Origin: Camellia lanceoleosa
Lineage: Eukaryota > Streptophyta > Magnoliopsida > Ericales > Theaceae
DNA length: 64,000 nt
Direction: 5' to 3'
NCBI GenBank assembly: GCA_025200525.1
Contig: CM045767.1
Span: forward strand, 121,942,346-122,006,345
In this document: positions 53,049 through 64,000 of the stretch, piece by piece
How the letters are laid out: every line of letters begins with the position of its first letter
How positions within the stretch are numbered: position 1 is the first letter of the stretch
Made by a program: the position numbers and the translations under genes
Notes under the pieces: model-generated
What the model was told of the DNA's origin: nothing
Database searches by the model: none
The model's input: only the letters and a program-made list of their open reading frames with translations

Positions 53049-53430
53049 GGGTAAAGTATATTTTGTTTTGACCATTTTTTCACTTTTGGCTCTCGAATTT
53101 TTTTCTTTCTGATTTACTTGTAAAATTAGTTTTTGTTTAAAAGTAGATAAAAAAATATAACATTAACTGTTATATGACATAAAAAATATTATTATATTAA
53201 AGTTTGAGTTTGTGAAGATGTGAGTTATATATAATAAAATATTTTTATATTACATGATTGTCGATATATCATTTTCTGTCTAATTTTGAACATAAGTTAA
53301 CTTTTAGAATAAGTTGAAAAAAATGAAATTAAAGGGCTAAAGTGAAAAAAAATAAAATAAAATAAAAAAATTTAAAGATCAAAGTAAAAAAATGACCAAA
53401 CATAAAATAGACAAAGTATAATTTACCCTT
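53049..53430. mobile_element. foldback MITE, 382 bp
   Basis: AGTTTTGG flanks both sides (53041-53048, 53431-53438). GGGTAAAGTATATTTTGTTT at the left is inverted with ACAAAGTATAATTTACCC at the right, and TGACCATTTTTTCACTTT pairs with AAAGTAAAAAAATGACC. No coding sequence. Duplication of 8-10 bp. Confidence 0.75.
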
Positions 53431-53438
53431 AGTTTTGG

Positions 53439-53672
53439 TGAAATAAATAATTTCTTTTTAAATCCTACGGCTAAAAATAAGACTGCGTATAGTAAACAAT
53501 TGTTTTGAGGTATGTACAATAGTTTTTCATTAATTTTTACTCAGTAATATTGTTACACATTTAAAAAATATTCAAAAATTAAAATATATAAATTAAATTT
53601 ATTCTGACTGTGACTCACAATAAAACATCTATATAGTGAAGACACAATTTGTATAAAAAAATAATTTATATT
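53439..53672. other. copia left flank
   Basis: AT-rich spacer between the foldback MITE and the copia 5' LTR. Confidence 0.5.
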
Positions 53673-53845
53673 TGTTAATTATGTAGTTTGATTTTGATGA
53701 TGTCTTAAATATTATAGGATAAATTGGGATTTTTTAATATACATATTTGATATTTTTTGATACAAAATATTATCTGTTAAAATATATGTTGTAAGATGTA
53801 TGTGTTATAACTATTATTTAAATATAAGTTATTGTGCTATATCTA

Positions 53846-53953
53846 ATTTTACGAAAATATTTTGTAAAATTCACTATTCACGTGTTGAAAAATCCGAACT
53901 TGATTTTACGAAAATGTTTTGTAAAATTTACTATTCACGTGTTGAAAAATCCG
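53846..53953. repeat. 55-bp tandem duplication in the copia LTR
   Basis: Two units of ATTTTACGAAAAT, TTTTGTAAAATT and ACTATTCACGTGTTGAAAAA. TACGAAAATATTTTGTA is itself near-palindromic. Confidence 0.85.
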
Positions 53954-54200
53954 ATTGATTACTATTAATTTTTTGACAAATTTTATATTGATTGGCTGTA
54001 TTCTTTTGACAAATTTGATGGATTGTCTTCTTTTAACAAAATTGATATGCCTACATTGGATGGTGGGTTATTTTTAAAAATGTATTTAAAATCTCTACAA
54101 TAACTACAAAAATTTTAGAAGGGGTATATATTTTTATATCTGATATAAATATTATTTAAAGAGATTTATTGTGCAATCAAATTTTTTAATAGAAAAGTTA

Positions 54201-54458
54201 CTATGCAATCACTGTGCATCATTTGATTTTACGGTAGATGTTTTGAAAATTTTGTTGTTACTATTCATCAAAAGTGACCCATAGCCTATATTTTCAAATC
54301 TTCCGTGTGATGATTTCTTCTGTGTGATTTCTCTCAGCATCCGTCTCCACGTGATTCAACAAGCAGAAGAGTGTCTGACTCCCCCAACGACTAGTATTTT
54401 GTGTATAAATAAAAGTGTGCATCATTTGATTTCACGGTAAAAAAGTTAATATATAATC
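54201..54458 (+). repeat. first copy of the duplicated LTR promoter segment
   Basis: Matches 55746-55960: TGTTTTGAAAATTTTGTTGT, AGTGACCCATAGCCTATATT, CTCTCAGCATCCGTCTCCAC and CTAGTATTTTGTGTATAAAT recur in order. The hAT element sits between the copies. Confidence 0.9.
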
Positions 54459-54466
54459 ACTGTGCA

Positions 54467-55737
54467 CAAGGGCGGACCTAAAATTTGGGCATAAGTGGTC
54501 AGAGTCTACCCAAAATTTAAAAATTTGTAAAAAATTTCTGACCTAGCCTAGCCTTCCAACCTCTCCCAGTCTTGCCCCATCCCAAATAAGGGCCAATAGT
54601 TTTTTTGTTTGTTTTTTAGATAGGCAGCCCAATAACAGCCTAATACATACCAAAAAAAAAAGAAGAAGATAGGTAGCCCAATATGTTTGTATTTGTTTAA
54701 AGAACAAATCTTCCAAAACAATCCTCACATCTTCCAATAAATAGGCAGCGACCCTCTTCATCGTCTCCAGCAGCCTGTAGCAACTCCACTATCCTAACAT
54801 TTTTGATAAGTGTAATTAACTAATTATTTTATTTCGTTGGTTGAGATTGGATTTGATCAACAATGGTTTTGAAATTTTGTCTTTATGCAACAAATATTAT
54901 ATTGCTCTTAGTTTTTTTATGATGTTGCCTTGTTAAATGTTCTATATTGCTCTAAGTTTTTGAACTCTGAAGGAGTTTTTTGGGATATATATAAAAATAA
55001 TGAAAGCTTAAATAAAAATTATTGAGGTTGTATATAAAAACCCTAATATTTAAAATATTCTGAATATACTCTGATTTAATATTAAATAGGGCTAAATTTT
55101 TTTAAATTTTTTTATAAGTTATAAATAATGGAACCTCCACACTTAAAAACGGAAAAACCCTTTTCTCATTATATCAATTAAAATAGAAGTCTAGTAATAT
55201 AACATCCAATATTGTTGAAACCTCATTTTGTGATGTTCAACCGCCTTCCATGCCTCAAGCAAATAAACAAAGCGAATTTGATTCAATTGTTATTGAACGA
55301 GATCCTGGTTTATGCTTGCAAATTTGTGAATATCCGGTTAATTAATGGGATGAGGTTAGACGAGCTTATGTGAACTTGGGGCGTTATCAACCTAAACTTG
55401 AGTATCCTAGGTCGTCATTTGGAAAGTAGAATCGTCGATTTCAACATATTTGGTTTAAACAATTTTTTTGGTTAGAGTATTCTCCTTCAAAGGATAAAGC
55501 ATATTGTTTTTCATGCTTTTTAAAAATTGATCTAGATTCTGTAATCGATGAATTCGAATTGCTAAAGACTTGTCGAGCACAACTTAGTTATACTGTTTCT
55601 AATCAATAAACTTAGATATTAATCTAGATTATATTATTAAGTTCTCTTTTTTTGTTATGTGGTTATACTTAAAATATATTGTATAATTTTACCTTAATAT
55701 TAGCCCATCCCATCAACGTATCCTGGGTCCGCCCTTG
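54467..55737 (+). mobile_element. truncated hAT transposon inside the copia LTR
   Basis: Inverted ends CAAGGGCGGACC and GGTCCGCCCTTG, flanked by ACTGTGCA (54459-54466) and ACTATGCA (55738-55745), an 8-bp duplication with one change. The 1271 bp are much shorter than an autonomous hAT. CAGGGGCGGA-type ends are common in plant hAT elements. Confidence 0.9.
55230..55600 (+). pseudogene. hAT transposase N-terminal remnant (TTF-type zinc finger)
   Basis: Readable frame with two stops: ERDPGLCLQICEYPVN, WDEVRRAYVNLGRYQPKLEY, then FQHIWFKQF and WLEYSPSKDKAYCFSCFLK. This is the TTF-type zinc finger start of the plant hAT proteins annotated as 'zinc finger MYM-type protein 1-like'. The DUF4371 and dimerisation domains are absent. 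In an intact enzyme this part binds the element ends. Confidence 0.8.
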
Positions 55738-55745
55738 ACTATGCA

Positions 55746-55960
55746 TCATTTGATTTTGCGGTGGATGTTTTGAAAATTTTGTTGTTACTATTCATCTATT
55801 CATCGAAAGTGACCCATAGCCTATATTTTCAAATCTTTCGCGTGATAATTTCTTCTGCGTGATTTCTCTCAGCATCCGTCTCCACGTTATCCAACAAGCA
55901 AAAGAGCATCTGCTTCCCCAATGACTAGTATTTTGTATATAAATAGAAGTGTTTTGTTGG
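55746..55960 (+). repeat. second copy of the duplicated LTR promoter segment
   Basis: Begins straight after the hAT duplication (TCATTTGATTTTGCGG) and ends past TATATAAATAGAAGTG. It leads into the normal LTR 3' part. Confidence 0.9.
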
Positions 55961-56507
55961 GAAAAAAAATCAAAAACTTGAAAAGAAAAAAAATGTGTGC
56001 TCTAAAATTTTGATTGTATTTTTTCACTCTACTTTTTCACTTTCAGATCTAAGTGTTGCCTTTATTCTTATACTTTCATATCTACTTTTTGTGAGAAAAT
56101 TATTATAAAACATGGTTGAATTACCTCTTTCCCTTATTGATTATTTTGTGAGAGAAATTTGTATAGGTGAGACATTTATTGTTGAGTGAAACTCAACAGA
56201 TAAAGAGTAAGACTTGTGTAAAATTCACAAGTTTGATGAAGTTTTGGTAGTGTATTGATTCATTTTGATAGTGAAGAAATTCTCGAGGATAATCCTTAAG
56301 AAGTGGACGCAGGCCCGGCGTGTCGAACCACTATAAATCGTTGTATTTGATTTTCTCTCCATATCTCTTTCACTTTTATATTGATTATTGTTAGTCTGTT
56401 TTTTATTTGTTAAAATTCGAATATTTTGTTTATTGTATTTAATATTGTGAAATTATTTTTAAAAACTCAATTCACCCCGCCTCTTGTATTGCCTACTTGG
56501 GATAACA

Positions 56508-56521
56508 ATTAATATCAGAGC
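56508..56521 (+). other. copia primer binding site
   Basis: ATTAATATCAGAGC, against the usual ATTGGTATCAGAGC complementary to initiator tRNA-Met; two substitutions. Confidence 0.85.
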
Positions 56522-56563
56522 GAGAACTCTAGTTTTTTTGACTTAACCGTCTTAGAGTAGATT

Positions 56564-58220
56564 ATGGTGACTCCTACTTATTCATTATCTGAAGGACTAA
56601 CATCTAATAGACCACCATTGTTTAGCGGCACAAACTTTAGTTATTAAAAACTAGGATAACCACACACATACAATCTAATGATTATGAGTGCTAAAAAATC
56701 ATTTGTAATGGTCCAAAACCCCTTACCAAAAAGAGAACAAAACCTGAAGAAGAGTGAATGGAAGCTGATATGAGAATTGCTCAAGCTAATGTTAGAGCCA
56801 CAAATATGTTGTACTGTGCTTTAGATGTCAACGAGTTCAATAAATTTCCACATATAAGATAGCAAAAGAAATTTGGGATAAACTCATAGTGACTCATGAG
56901 GGAACAGATCAAGTTCAAAAGTTTAAAGTTAGCTTAGTAGTCCACGATTATGAGCTTTTTAAGATGAAACCTGATGAAACTATTACTCTAATAGTTACTC
57001 GTTTTACTGCTATTATAAATGGTTTAGCCTCTCTTGGTAAAATATATACTAATGCTGAAATTATATATATATATATATATAAAGTGCTCAGGTCATTACC
57101 AAAAAGTTGGGAGACAAAAGTCATTGCCATCACAGAAGCTAAGGACTTATCAAAGCTAAGTCTAGAGGCACTAATGAGATCTCTTCTCATACATGAGCTC
57201 ATCATGAAAGAAAGGGATGAAGAAGAAGATAACAAGAAAAAGAAGGGAATAACTTTCAAAACTACTGCTTCTCGTGAAGAAAAGGATGAAGAAAATTCAG
57301 AATTTGATGATGAAGAAATGACCTTCTTAACAAAAAGGTTCCAGAAATTTATGAAAAAAAACTTAGGAGGGAAGAAGATTTTTCAAAAGAGATTTTAACA
57401 AAAGAGAATATAGTATAAAAGATTTTACCAAAGGAGAAAACAATAAGAAAACTAAAATAACTTGTTATGAGTATAACGAGCCAATCACTTCAAGGTCGAT
57501 TGTCTGGAAATCAAGAAACAATACAAGAAAGACACAAAAAGAGCAATGATTGTTGCATGGGAAGATAACGACGAAAGTGACTCAGAAAATGACAACAGCA
57601 ACAATGATGTTGCCAACATATGCCTAATGGCATTTAGAGATGATGATGAGATAAACAATAAGTCTTATTCTTTTGATGAATTACAATCCGCATTTGAAGA
57701 ATTGCATGATGAATTTTAAAAACTTGGCATTAAAAATATTGTTCTTAAAAAATAGCTTTCAATTTCAATAAAAGAAAATAAATCTCTATCTAATAAAATT
57801 GAAGAATGAGAAAAAGTTTTTTTAAATTAAAAGAAGAGAATGAAATTTTAAAATCAAAAGAATCCCCTATTTTACAAAAGGAATTAAATGATTTCAAAAT
57901 TGAAAATGATTCTTTAAAAAAGGAGAAAGTTGTTTTAAACGAAAATATAGAAGATTTAAAAAAATATACTTTCAAATTTTACTTAAAGAGGAGACACTTT
58001 GGATAAACTTCTTAAAAGTCAAAGTTGTACATTTGGTAGAGCTGGAATTAGTTATAAACCTTTTTCAAAAGGAAAAACTTCCAAAAATGATTTTATTTAT
58101 GCATCTTTTAGACACTCACATCTCATGTGTCATTTTTGTGGTAAAAAAGGTTATATTTCAACATTATATCTTGTTAAAAGAAATCATTTTGCTAAAATAA
58201 AAAAAAATGTGGGTTCCTAA
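56564..58220 (+). pseudogene. copia gag remnant
   Basis: ATG at 56564 opens MVTPTYSLSEGLTSNRPPLF. The UBN2-type gag core is clear at 56889-57230 (KMKPDETITLIVTRFTAIIN, KVLRSLPKSWETKVIAITEA). An (AT)10 microsatellite at 57062-57081 sits inside it without breaking the frame. The first zinc knuckle starts CYEYNEP (57463-57483) and continues after a one-base loss as NHFKVDC. A coiled coil spans 57806-57965 (LKEENEILKSKESPILQKEL). A second knuckle, CHFCGKKGYIST, is at 58129-58164. Two knuckles with a coiled coil fit Sirevirus gag. At least six stops or shifts. Confidence 0.85.
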
Positions 58221-58329
58221 AGACATTTCAACTCTGTCAAATTCTAACTTTTAGAGACCTGAGAAAATATGGGTATTAATAGAAAAATCAAATTTTTGTA
58301 GATATATTTCAAGAGAAAATCTAGTAATG

Positions 58330-59670
58330 ATAGATGGTATCTCGACAGTACATGTTCGAGGCATATGATCGGAAAAAAACTATGTTCGTCACACTTCAAT
58401 CAAAGGATGGCAGATATGTAACCTTCGGGGACAGTAGTAAGGAAAAACCATCAGTGTATGGAGTATTGGTAAAAATCATTCTCCTATTATAGAAAATGTT
58501 TTACTTGTTGAAGGTTTAAAACATAACTTGCTTAGCATTAGTCAATTATGTGATAAAGATAATAGAGTTATTTTTGAGAAAACTCACTGCACAATTGAGA
58601 ACACCATAAATAATAAAACTCTGTTTATATGACATAGACATGAGAATGTATATGTGTTTGATTTGCATAACTTGTCTTCACATTTTGATGTTAAATGTTT
58701 ATTTGCAATAAATGAAACTGATTGGTTATGGCATAGAATATTAGGATATGCTCATTTAGATCTGATTTCAAAATTTTCATAAACTAAGTTAGTCATTGGT
58801 TTGCCTAAAATTATCTTTGAAAAAGACAAACTTTGTGATGCATGCCAATTTGGAAAACAAACAAGAATTTCTTTTAAATCCAACAATGTTGTTTCAATTA
58901 CTAGACCACTTTAACTCTTGCATATTGACTTATTCGGACTATCTAGAACATTAAGTTTATGAGGAAAATCATATGCTCTTGTTTGTGTTGATGATTATAC
59001 TAGATATACATGACATTATTTTTAGCACACAAAAAATGAAACTTTCCTGATTTCTCAAAACTTTGTAAAAGAATTCAAAATGAAAAAAGTCTTAATATTT
59101 ATAGTGTTATAAGTGATCATGGTAGAGAGTTTGATAATGATAATTTTATTATGTTTTGTGATGACTTAAGAATAGATCATAATTTCTCAGCCCCTAAGAC
59201 TCTTAAACAAAACGATGTCGTTGAAAGAAAAAATAGAACTGTTGAAGAATTGGTCCGTACTATACTTTGTGAGAATAATTTACCGAATTTTTTTTGGACT
59301 GAAGTCGTTAATACTGCATGCTATGTTATAAACCGTGCCATAGTTGGACCTATTCTTAAGAAAACTCCTTATGAATTTTGAAAAGGTAGAAAACCTAATA
59401 TTAGCCACTTGTATGCTTTTGGTTGTAAATGCTTTGTATTGAATAACAACAAAGATAACTTAGGAAAATTTGAAACTAAATTGAATGAAGCTGTATTTAT
59501 TGGTTATTCGAATTCTAGTAAAGCTTATAGAGTATTCAATAAAATAATTTTACTTGTTGAAGAATCTATACATGCTGCCTTTGATAAATCTAACAATGTT
59601 GTTTCCAATAATCCTGTAAGTGATGGTATTGAAGAATCACATCTAAGAATGGAGAGCATTTACATAACAT
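58330..59670 (+). pseudogene. copia protease and integrase remnant
   Basis: Protease: WYLDSTCSRHMIG at 58339-58377, in place of the usual DSGCSRHM, so the Asp-Ser-Gly triad has lost its Gly. Pre-integrase zinc domain: [10 protein letters not shown] (58729-58758) and CDACQFGKQ (58837-58860). Integrase core: HIDLFG (58922-58939, first Asp), SDHGREFD (59113-59135, second Asp) and VVERKNRTVEE (59218-59250, Glu), so all three catalytic acids remain though frames change. The C-terminal GKCFVLNN/FIGYSNSSKAYRVFN block is open from 59409. In-frame stops near 58632, 58781, 58912, 58960 and 59380. Confidence 0.85.
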
Positions 59671-59673
59671 AAA

Positions 59674-60840
59674 ATGAAGAAAAATTCATCTCCTGAACAT
59701 AAAGAAGAAATCACAATGAAGAATCTTCAAGAAAAATATGCTCGGCCAGAAAACGAATCAAATCTACCAAAAGAATGGAAGTATGTCCATGGCTACCTTA
59801 AAGACATTTTCATAGGTGATGTAACAGAATATGTAAAAATTCGTTCCACTATTAGAAATATTTGTGGTAACCTAGCATTTGTTTATCAAATTGAACCAAA
59901 ATTATTTTTAAAAGCTGACAAAAGATGAAAACTGAATTTTAGTAATGCAAGAAAAACTAAATCAATTTGAAAGAAATAAAGTTTGGTTTTTGACTCGTCG
60001 ACCTAAGGATCATCCTGCTATTGGTACAAAATGAGTTTTTCGGAATAAAATGATGAATCTAGAGTTGTTACTAGAAACAAAGCTAGATTAGTAGCCCAAT
60101 GTTATAATTAAGAAGAGGGCATTGAATTTGATGAATCTTTTGCACTAGTTGCTACACTCAAAACTATTAGAATGTTACTTGCTTTTGCATGTTTTAACAA
60201 TTTTAAATTATATCAAATGGATGTTAAAAGTACTTTCTTAAATGGGTACATTTCGGAGGAAGTTTATGTTGAACAACCTCCCGGTTTTGAAAATCATAAA
60301 TACTCGGATTATGTTTTCAAACTTTCAAAAGTTTTATATGGTTTAAAATAAGCTAGAGCATGGTATGAAAGATTAAGTAATTTTCAGCTTGATAAAGGTT
60401 TTTCTCAAGGAAAAATAAATATAACTCTTTTTATAAAAAACAAAAAGGATAATATGCTAATTGTTCAAATTTATGTTGATGATATTATTTTCGGTGCTAC
60501 TAATGAAATTTTGTGCAAAGAGTTCGCTAAGGATATGTAAGGTGAATTCGAAATGAGTATGATGAGGGGAGTTAAATTACTTCCTCGGACTGCAAATCAA
60601 ACAAACCAAGGATGGGATCCATTTAAATCTATCAAGGATCTACTCAAAAGGTTTGAAATGGAATCATCAAAGCCTGTAGCAACCCCAATGAGCACATTAA
60701 TAAAAATTGACAAAAATGAGCAAAGTAAACCGGTAAATGAAAAGAAATATCGAAGTATGATCGGTTCTTTACTCTATCTTATTGCAAGTAGACCTGACAT
60801 AATGTTTAGTGTTTGTATGTGTACATGTTTTTAATTCACA
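59674..60840 (+). pseudogene. copia reverse transcriptase remnant
   Basis: RT motifs: NKVWFLTRRPKDHPAIGTK (about 59973-60030), MDVKSTFLNGYISEEVYVEQ (60221-60280), PPGFE, then the catalytic IVQIYVDDIIFGATNE (60459-60506), and SKPVATPMSTLIKIDKNE to SLLYLIASRPDIMF (60670-60810), the usual link to RNase H. YVDD is intact. Stops occur after GTK, in 60090-60110, after GLK (60350) and at 60538; at least two small shifts. Confidence 0.88.
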
Positions 60841-60899
60841 CCTAAAGAGTCACACATCACCGCAGTTAAACGTATTTTCAGATATCTTGTTAGCACTTC

Positions 60900-61407
60900 A
60901 AATTTGAGATTATGGTATCCTAAGGGAACTACTTTTCAACTTTTAGGTTACTCGGATGTCGACTTTGCAGGATGTAGACTTGACCGTAAAAGGACTAGTG
61001 ACACTTGTCATTTTTTTGGACACTCACTAACTTCTTGGTTTTGCAAAAAACAAAACTCAGTGGCTCTATCAATTGCTGAAGCAGAATACATTGCCGCTAC
61101 TGCGTGTTGTGCACAATTGCTTTGCATAAAACAACTTCAAGATTTTGAACTTCATTATGATTATATCCCTATAAAATGTGACAACACAAGTGCTATTAAC
61201 CTTTCAAAAAATCCTATTCAACACTTATGCACTAAACACATTGAAATAAGGCATCATTTTTTAAGAGATCATGTACTCAAAGGTGACATTGAACTCGAAT
61301 TTGTACCTACATATCATCAATTAGATAACATATTTACCAAGCCTCTTAATGAAAAACAATTTTGTTATATTAGAATTGAACTTGGTATGATAAATACTCC
61401 TATATAA
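60900..61407 (+). pseudogene. copia RNase H
   Basis: The best preserved part: open from 60904 to 61407. Motifs GYSDVDFAGCRLDRKRTSDT, SLTSWFCKKQNSVALSIAEA with EYIA, the KCDNTSAINLSKNPIQH block and VLKGDIELEFVPTYHQLDNI, ending FTKPLNEKQF. The acids D (SDVDFAG), E (AEAEYIA) and D (CDNTSA) are present. It would remove the RNA strand during cDNA synthesis. The frame joins RT after a stop at 60832. Confidence 0.9.
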
Positions 61408-61484
61408 TGTTTATATATATATATATATATATCTAAAAATAAATAAATTTTTAAAAAATTGTGTAATACTTTTTTTTAAAAATA

Positions 61485-61521
<37 letters not shown>

Positions 61522-62405
61522 TCTTATCCTCCGACACCATCATCCACCAACTTCATCACTACCATTATCCCTTTAAATCTATCTCTGATCTACACAAATT
61601 CATTTTCGATCTATACAAATCCGTCTCCGATCTACACAAATATATTTTCGATCTACACACATCTGTCCTTGATCTACACAAAACCATCTCCAATCTACAC
61701 AAAATCCATCCCCAATTATCTCTATCATTTCCTGTCATCATTATCATCTCCGATTCTCACCATTGCCTCCAATTTTCACCATCATCGTAGATTTACACCA
61801 TCATCGCTGATCTATAATAGATTATCACCATCATCATCGATTTTCATCGTCGAATCTCACATACACCAACATCATTTTCCCTCTCTAAATGTTAAAATTA
61901 TTTTTTCAATTTGTACTATTTCTTTTATGGTTATATGTGCTAAAAAATCTTCTTTATTTAATAACAATTGCTTCTACTTAGTATGAAGAAATTAGTTCCA
62001 TTTTTATTTTTTCTTTTTATGCCAATGCACTTGGCGTAGTTGTACATGGCCAAATCTTAATAGCCCTTGGTATTATCAATTGGTAATTTATTGTGTTATT
62101 TTTTGTGCATTAATTCAGGAGGATTTTTTCATTTTTTGATAAATGCTTGCATTAGTCTCGATGAATAGTTTTGTTGCTTTTATTTTCATAAATACACCGA
62201 TGTTCCTCACCTACACTAGCCTTATATTTTGATGATGTCAAAGGAAGAGAAAAATACGATTTATATATAAATTATATTTCACAAAGAATTTGTTAATAAA
62301 GGGGGAGAAAATAGAATGGATGTATTATGATTGATGTTGTATTTATTCATGTAAAATTTTATGTCAAATTCATGTATATATTGCCATCATAAAAAAAGGA
62401 GAGAT
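61408..62405 (+). other. copia 3' region with several polypurine runs
   Basis: No env-like frame. (TA)n at 61412-61432 and (CT)n at 61489-61518. 61583-61715 is a tandem repeat of about 21-23 bp built on GATCTACACAAAT, six or so units, followed by CACCATCATC repeats to about 61860. Purine runs AAAGGAAGAGAAAAA (62239), AAAGGGGGAGAAAA (62297) and AAAAAAAGGAGAGAT (62391-62405) fit the multiple polypurine tracts of Sireviruses; the last abuts the 3' LTR. Confidence 0.7.
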
Positions 62406-62566
62406 TATTGATCATGTGGTTTGATTTTGATGATGTCTAAAATATTATAGGATAAATTGAGATTTTTTAATATATATATTTTATATTTTTTGACGCAAAA
62501 TATTATCTGTCAAGATATATGTTGTAGAATGTATTTCTTATAAATATTATTAAAATAGAAGTTATT
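62406..62566 (+). repeat. copia 3' LTR, first 161 bp
   Basis: TGTGGTTTGATTTTGATGAT and AATATTATAGGATAAATTG match the 5' LTR from 53673 onwards. The match stops at AAGTTATTG, after which the 5' LTR has TGCTATATC but this copy has TGACGCCCC of another element. Confidence 0.88.
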
Positions 62567-64000
62567 GTGACGCCCCGTTTCTACACTATAGGTTGCAGTC
62601 AATGGAGAGTCACTAATGAGTCCTATGGTCAATAACCAGTAAGATCCCAGAACGCCGGAGGAGTCAAATTAGCCTCCTTTCTATGTCCGACTTTCTTAGG
62701 CAGCGCACTACCCTTTTGACAGATCTTAACTGGTATTCACACAAGGTCTCATAAGCAACGATAAGGTGTGTACATATAAATAATAGAATATAAGTACATA
62801 ACAACCGCGAATACTTAATTCAAAAAGCTTGTTCCATTACATTACATCCCAAAAGTAAGTTTAAAACCTCACATGAGTCTTTACAAAAACATCCAAAAAG
62901 AAACTTCTAATTTTTCTAGGATAGCCAAAAGTCTTCAAAGGTTTCAGGCTCGTCGTCTCCAGCCATAAACTCCTCTTCGGCACCTGGCATGATACGCCGT
63001 GAGCTTTGAATGCCCAGCAAACACACACACACCCTGTCTCTTTTTTCCCAATCGAACACACAATCACAGGTATAACATAAAGCATGATACTCAAATGAAT
63101 AAATAAAAGGTTACAAGTTAGATGTTAGTAAACTAGAAATCCCCCAAAGAGATTTCGTCCTCCCAACCATAAGAATCGGACACGGATTATTCGGTATGCC
63201 CCCTCTTTTGCTGCTTTGTTGCAGACCTAACCTTGGATGCCTACCAACGGTTATGTACCGTGTAGCGCCAACAGTAGGGCCTCAAAAGAGACGGTAAAAT
63301 AGGGCCTTGCCCGAATCCCTCCTCACACCAAACCACCTAGGATCTGAATACAACCGCTCCGTTCAAGGGTTCTGAAAACCACTGGCGCAAGACTCTAACT
63401 TCCAAATAGGGAACACATCCCAACAATCCATATATCACATATTCTCATCTTTTCATACTCAAGCGATCGAAAACCCAATACCCTCCCAATTAAGTTTTCC
63501 GTTGAGTTAAATGTTTTAGATCAAGGTTAGGCAACTTAACAAGATAAAAATATCTACACAAGCATGCATCAATAAGGTGAAGAAGATGAAGAACATAACA
63601 TAACACATACAATATCATGCCAAGATATGATCATAAGCTAATAAACATTTTCATGAATACAAGGGCACAAAACATCCATGTACAACAAAATTTCTAGATT
63701 TAATATCACAAAAAGATTAAAATGAAGGGACTATTTTAGATCCTTCATCGGACTTGGCCTTCCTATCGTTCGTAGAGAATTTGATCTAGTTTCTAGAACA
63801 TAATTCGGAAATGGGATTGATTTTTCAGATTTTAAGTTATTTAGAAAATATTCCAGCGCTGTCCAGGTTCTATCCAGATCCGTTGACCGTTACGAAAAAT
63901 TGATTTTCTTGCAAACCGCTTAATGTTTTTCGATGAAACCAATTTTAGTTGAAAGATAACACCTTAAGGAAGATTTTGACATAAAATAGAGGTCCAGAAT
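62566..64000. repeat. LTR of a nested Ty3-gypsy-like element (partial)
   Basis: TGTGACGCCCCG is a common LTR start in plant gypsy elements, and CATGATACGCCGTGAGCTTT with GCCCAGCAAA (62988-63020) resembles text in long LTRs of the Tekay/Del group. There is no supported coding sequence. The LTR is over 1.4 kb and runs off the window. Orientation relative to an internal region cannot be judged. Confidence 0.55.

Larger units (their letters stand above)
53673..56507 (+). repeat. copia 5' LTR (carrying a hAT insertion)
   Basis: From TGTTAATTATG to CTTGGGATAACA, just before the primer site. The first 161 bp match 62406-62566. The length of 2835 bp falls to about 1.56 kb without the hAT element and its duplication. 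TATAAATA is at 54404-54411 and again at 55938-55945 because the promoter segment is duplicated. Confidence 0.85.
53673..62566 (+). mobile_element. degenerate Ty1-copia element, Sirevirus-like
   Basis: A 5' LTR, a primer site based on TATCAGAGC, gag with two zinc knuckles and a coiled coil, then protease, integrase, RT and RNase H in copia order. Several polypurine runs precede the 3' LTR, and LTR ends have the TTGATTTTGATGATGTC text common in SIRE1-type elements. These traits fit the Sirevirus (Maximus) lineage. No env-like frame is seen after RNase H. Stops and shifts occur in every domain. The 3' LTR is cut after 161 bp by another LTR element, so the true right end lies beyond the window. 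Confidence 0.88.

Noticed and set aside
61669..61986. 105-codon frame after copia RNase H as an env-like gene
   Set aside because: It is made largely of the GATCTACACAAAT and CACCATCATC repeats and has no signal peptide or membrane pattern of a Sirevirus env-like protein.

Overview
This window is nuclear DNA from a flowering plant, most likely a eudicot; I cannot name the species. The evidence is AT-rich intergenic DNA packed with plant transposon lineages (Tat-type Ty3-gypsy, Sirevirus-type Ty1-copia, an L1-type LINE with a DUF4283 ORF1, Helitrons, hAT, Mutator-like and Tourist-like MITEs) and one intact gene of the plant-specific DUF3475/DUF668 (PSK SIMULATOR-like) family. A run of exactly 100 N (220-319) marks a scaffold gap.

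Layout. 1-219 is a second copy of the leader of a mitochondrial elongation factor G-like pseudogene found at 34175-34623. 2068-14004 is a decayed Ty3-gypsy element ('gypsy-A'): two LTRs, gag/PR/RT/RNase H/second archaeal-type RNase H/integrase remnants on the plus strand, two minisatellite arrays, and one complete plus one partial antisense gene with a Transposase_28-like domain and coiled coil. 16940-23899 is a head-to-tail series of Helitron-like elements; the first holds about ten copies of a module resembling the snRNA promoter (USE plus TATA at near-constant spacing). 24971-30580 is a full-length LINE with an 18-bp target-site duplication and poly(A) tail. 31477-33207 (minus) is the only intact host gene. 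35859-41623 is a complete but non-coding LTR element ('gypsy-B') with a perfect 5-bp target-site duplication, filled with hairpin-forming minisatellites. 41.6-53.5 kb is AT-rich DNA containing MITEs, several with perfect duplications. 53673-62566 is a decayed Sirevirus-like copia element whose 5' LTR carries a truncated hAT transposon and whose 3' LTR is cut at 62566 by another LTR element running off the window.

How it fits together. Apart from the DUF668 gene, nothing looks like a working host gene. The region is a layered insertion record in which nesting order can be read: LTR element into copia LTR, hAT into copia LTR, Mutator-like MITE inside a Tourist-like MITE. Features most worth following up are the repeated USE-TATA modules, the hairpin-rich arrays of gypsy-B, and the duplicated antisense gene of gypsy-A. 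Domain names come from recognising motifs by eye; no database search was run. Many transposon coding regions are broken and are described as remnants only.
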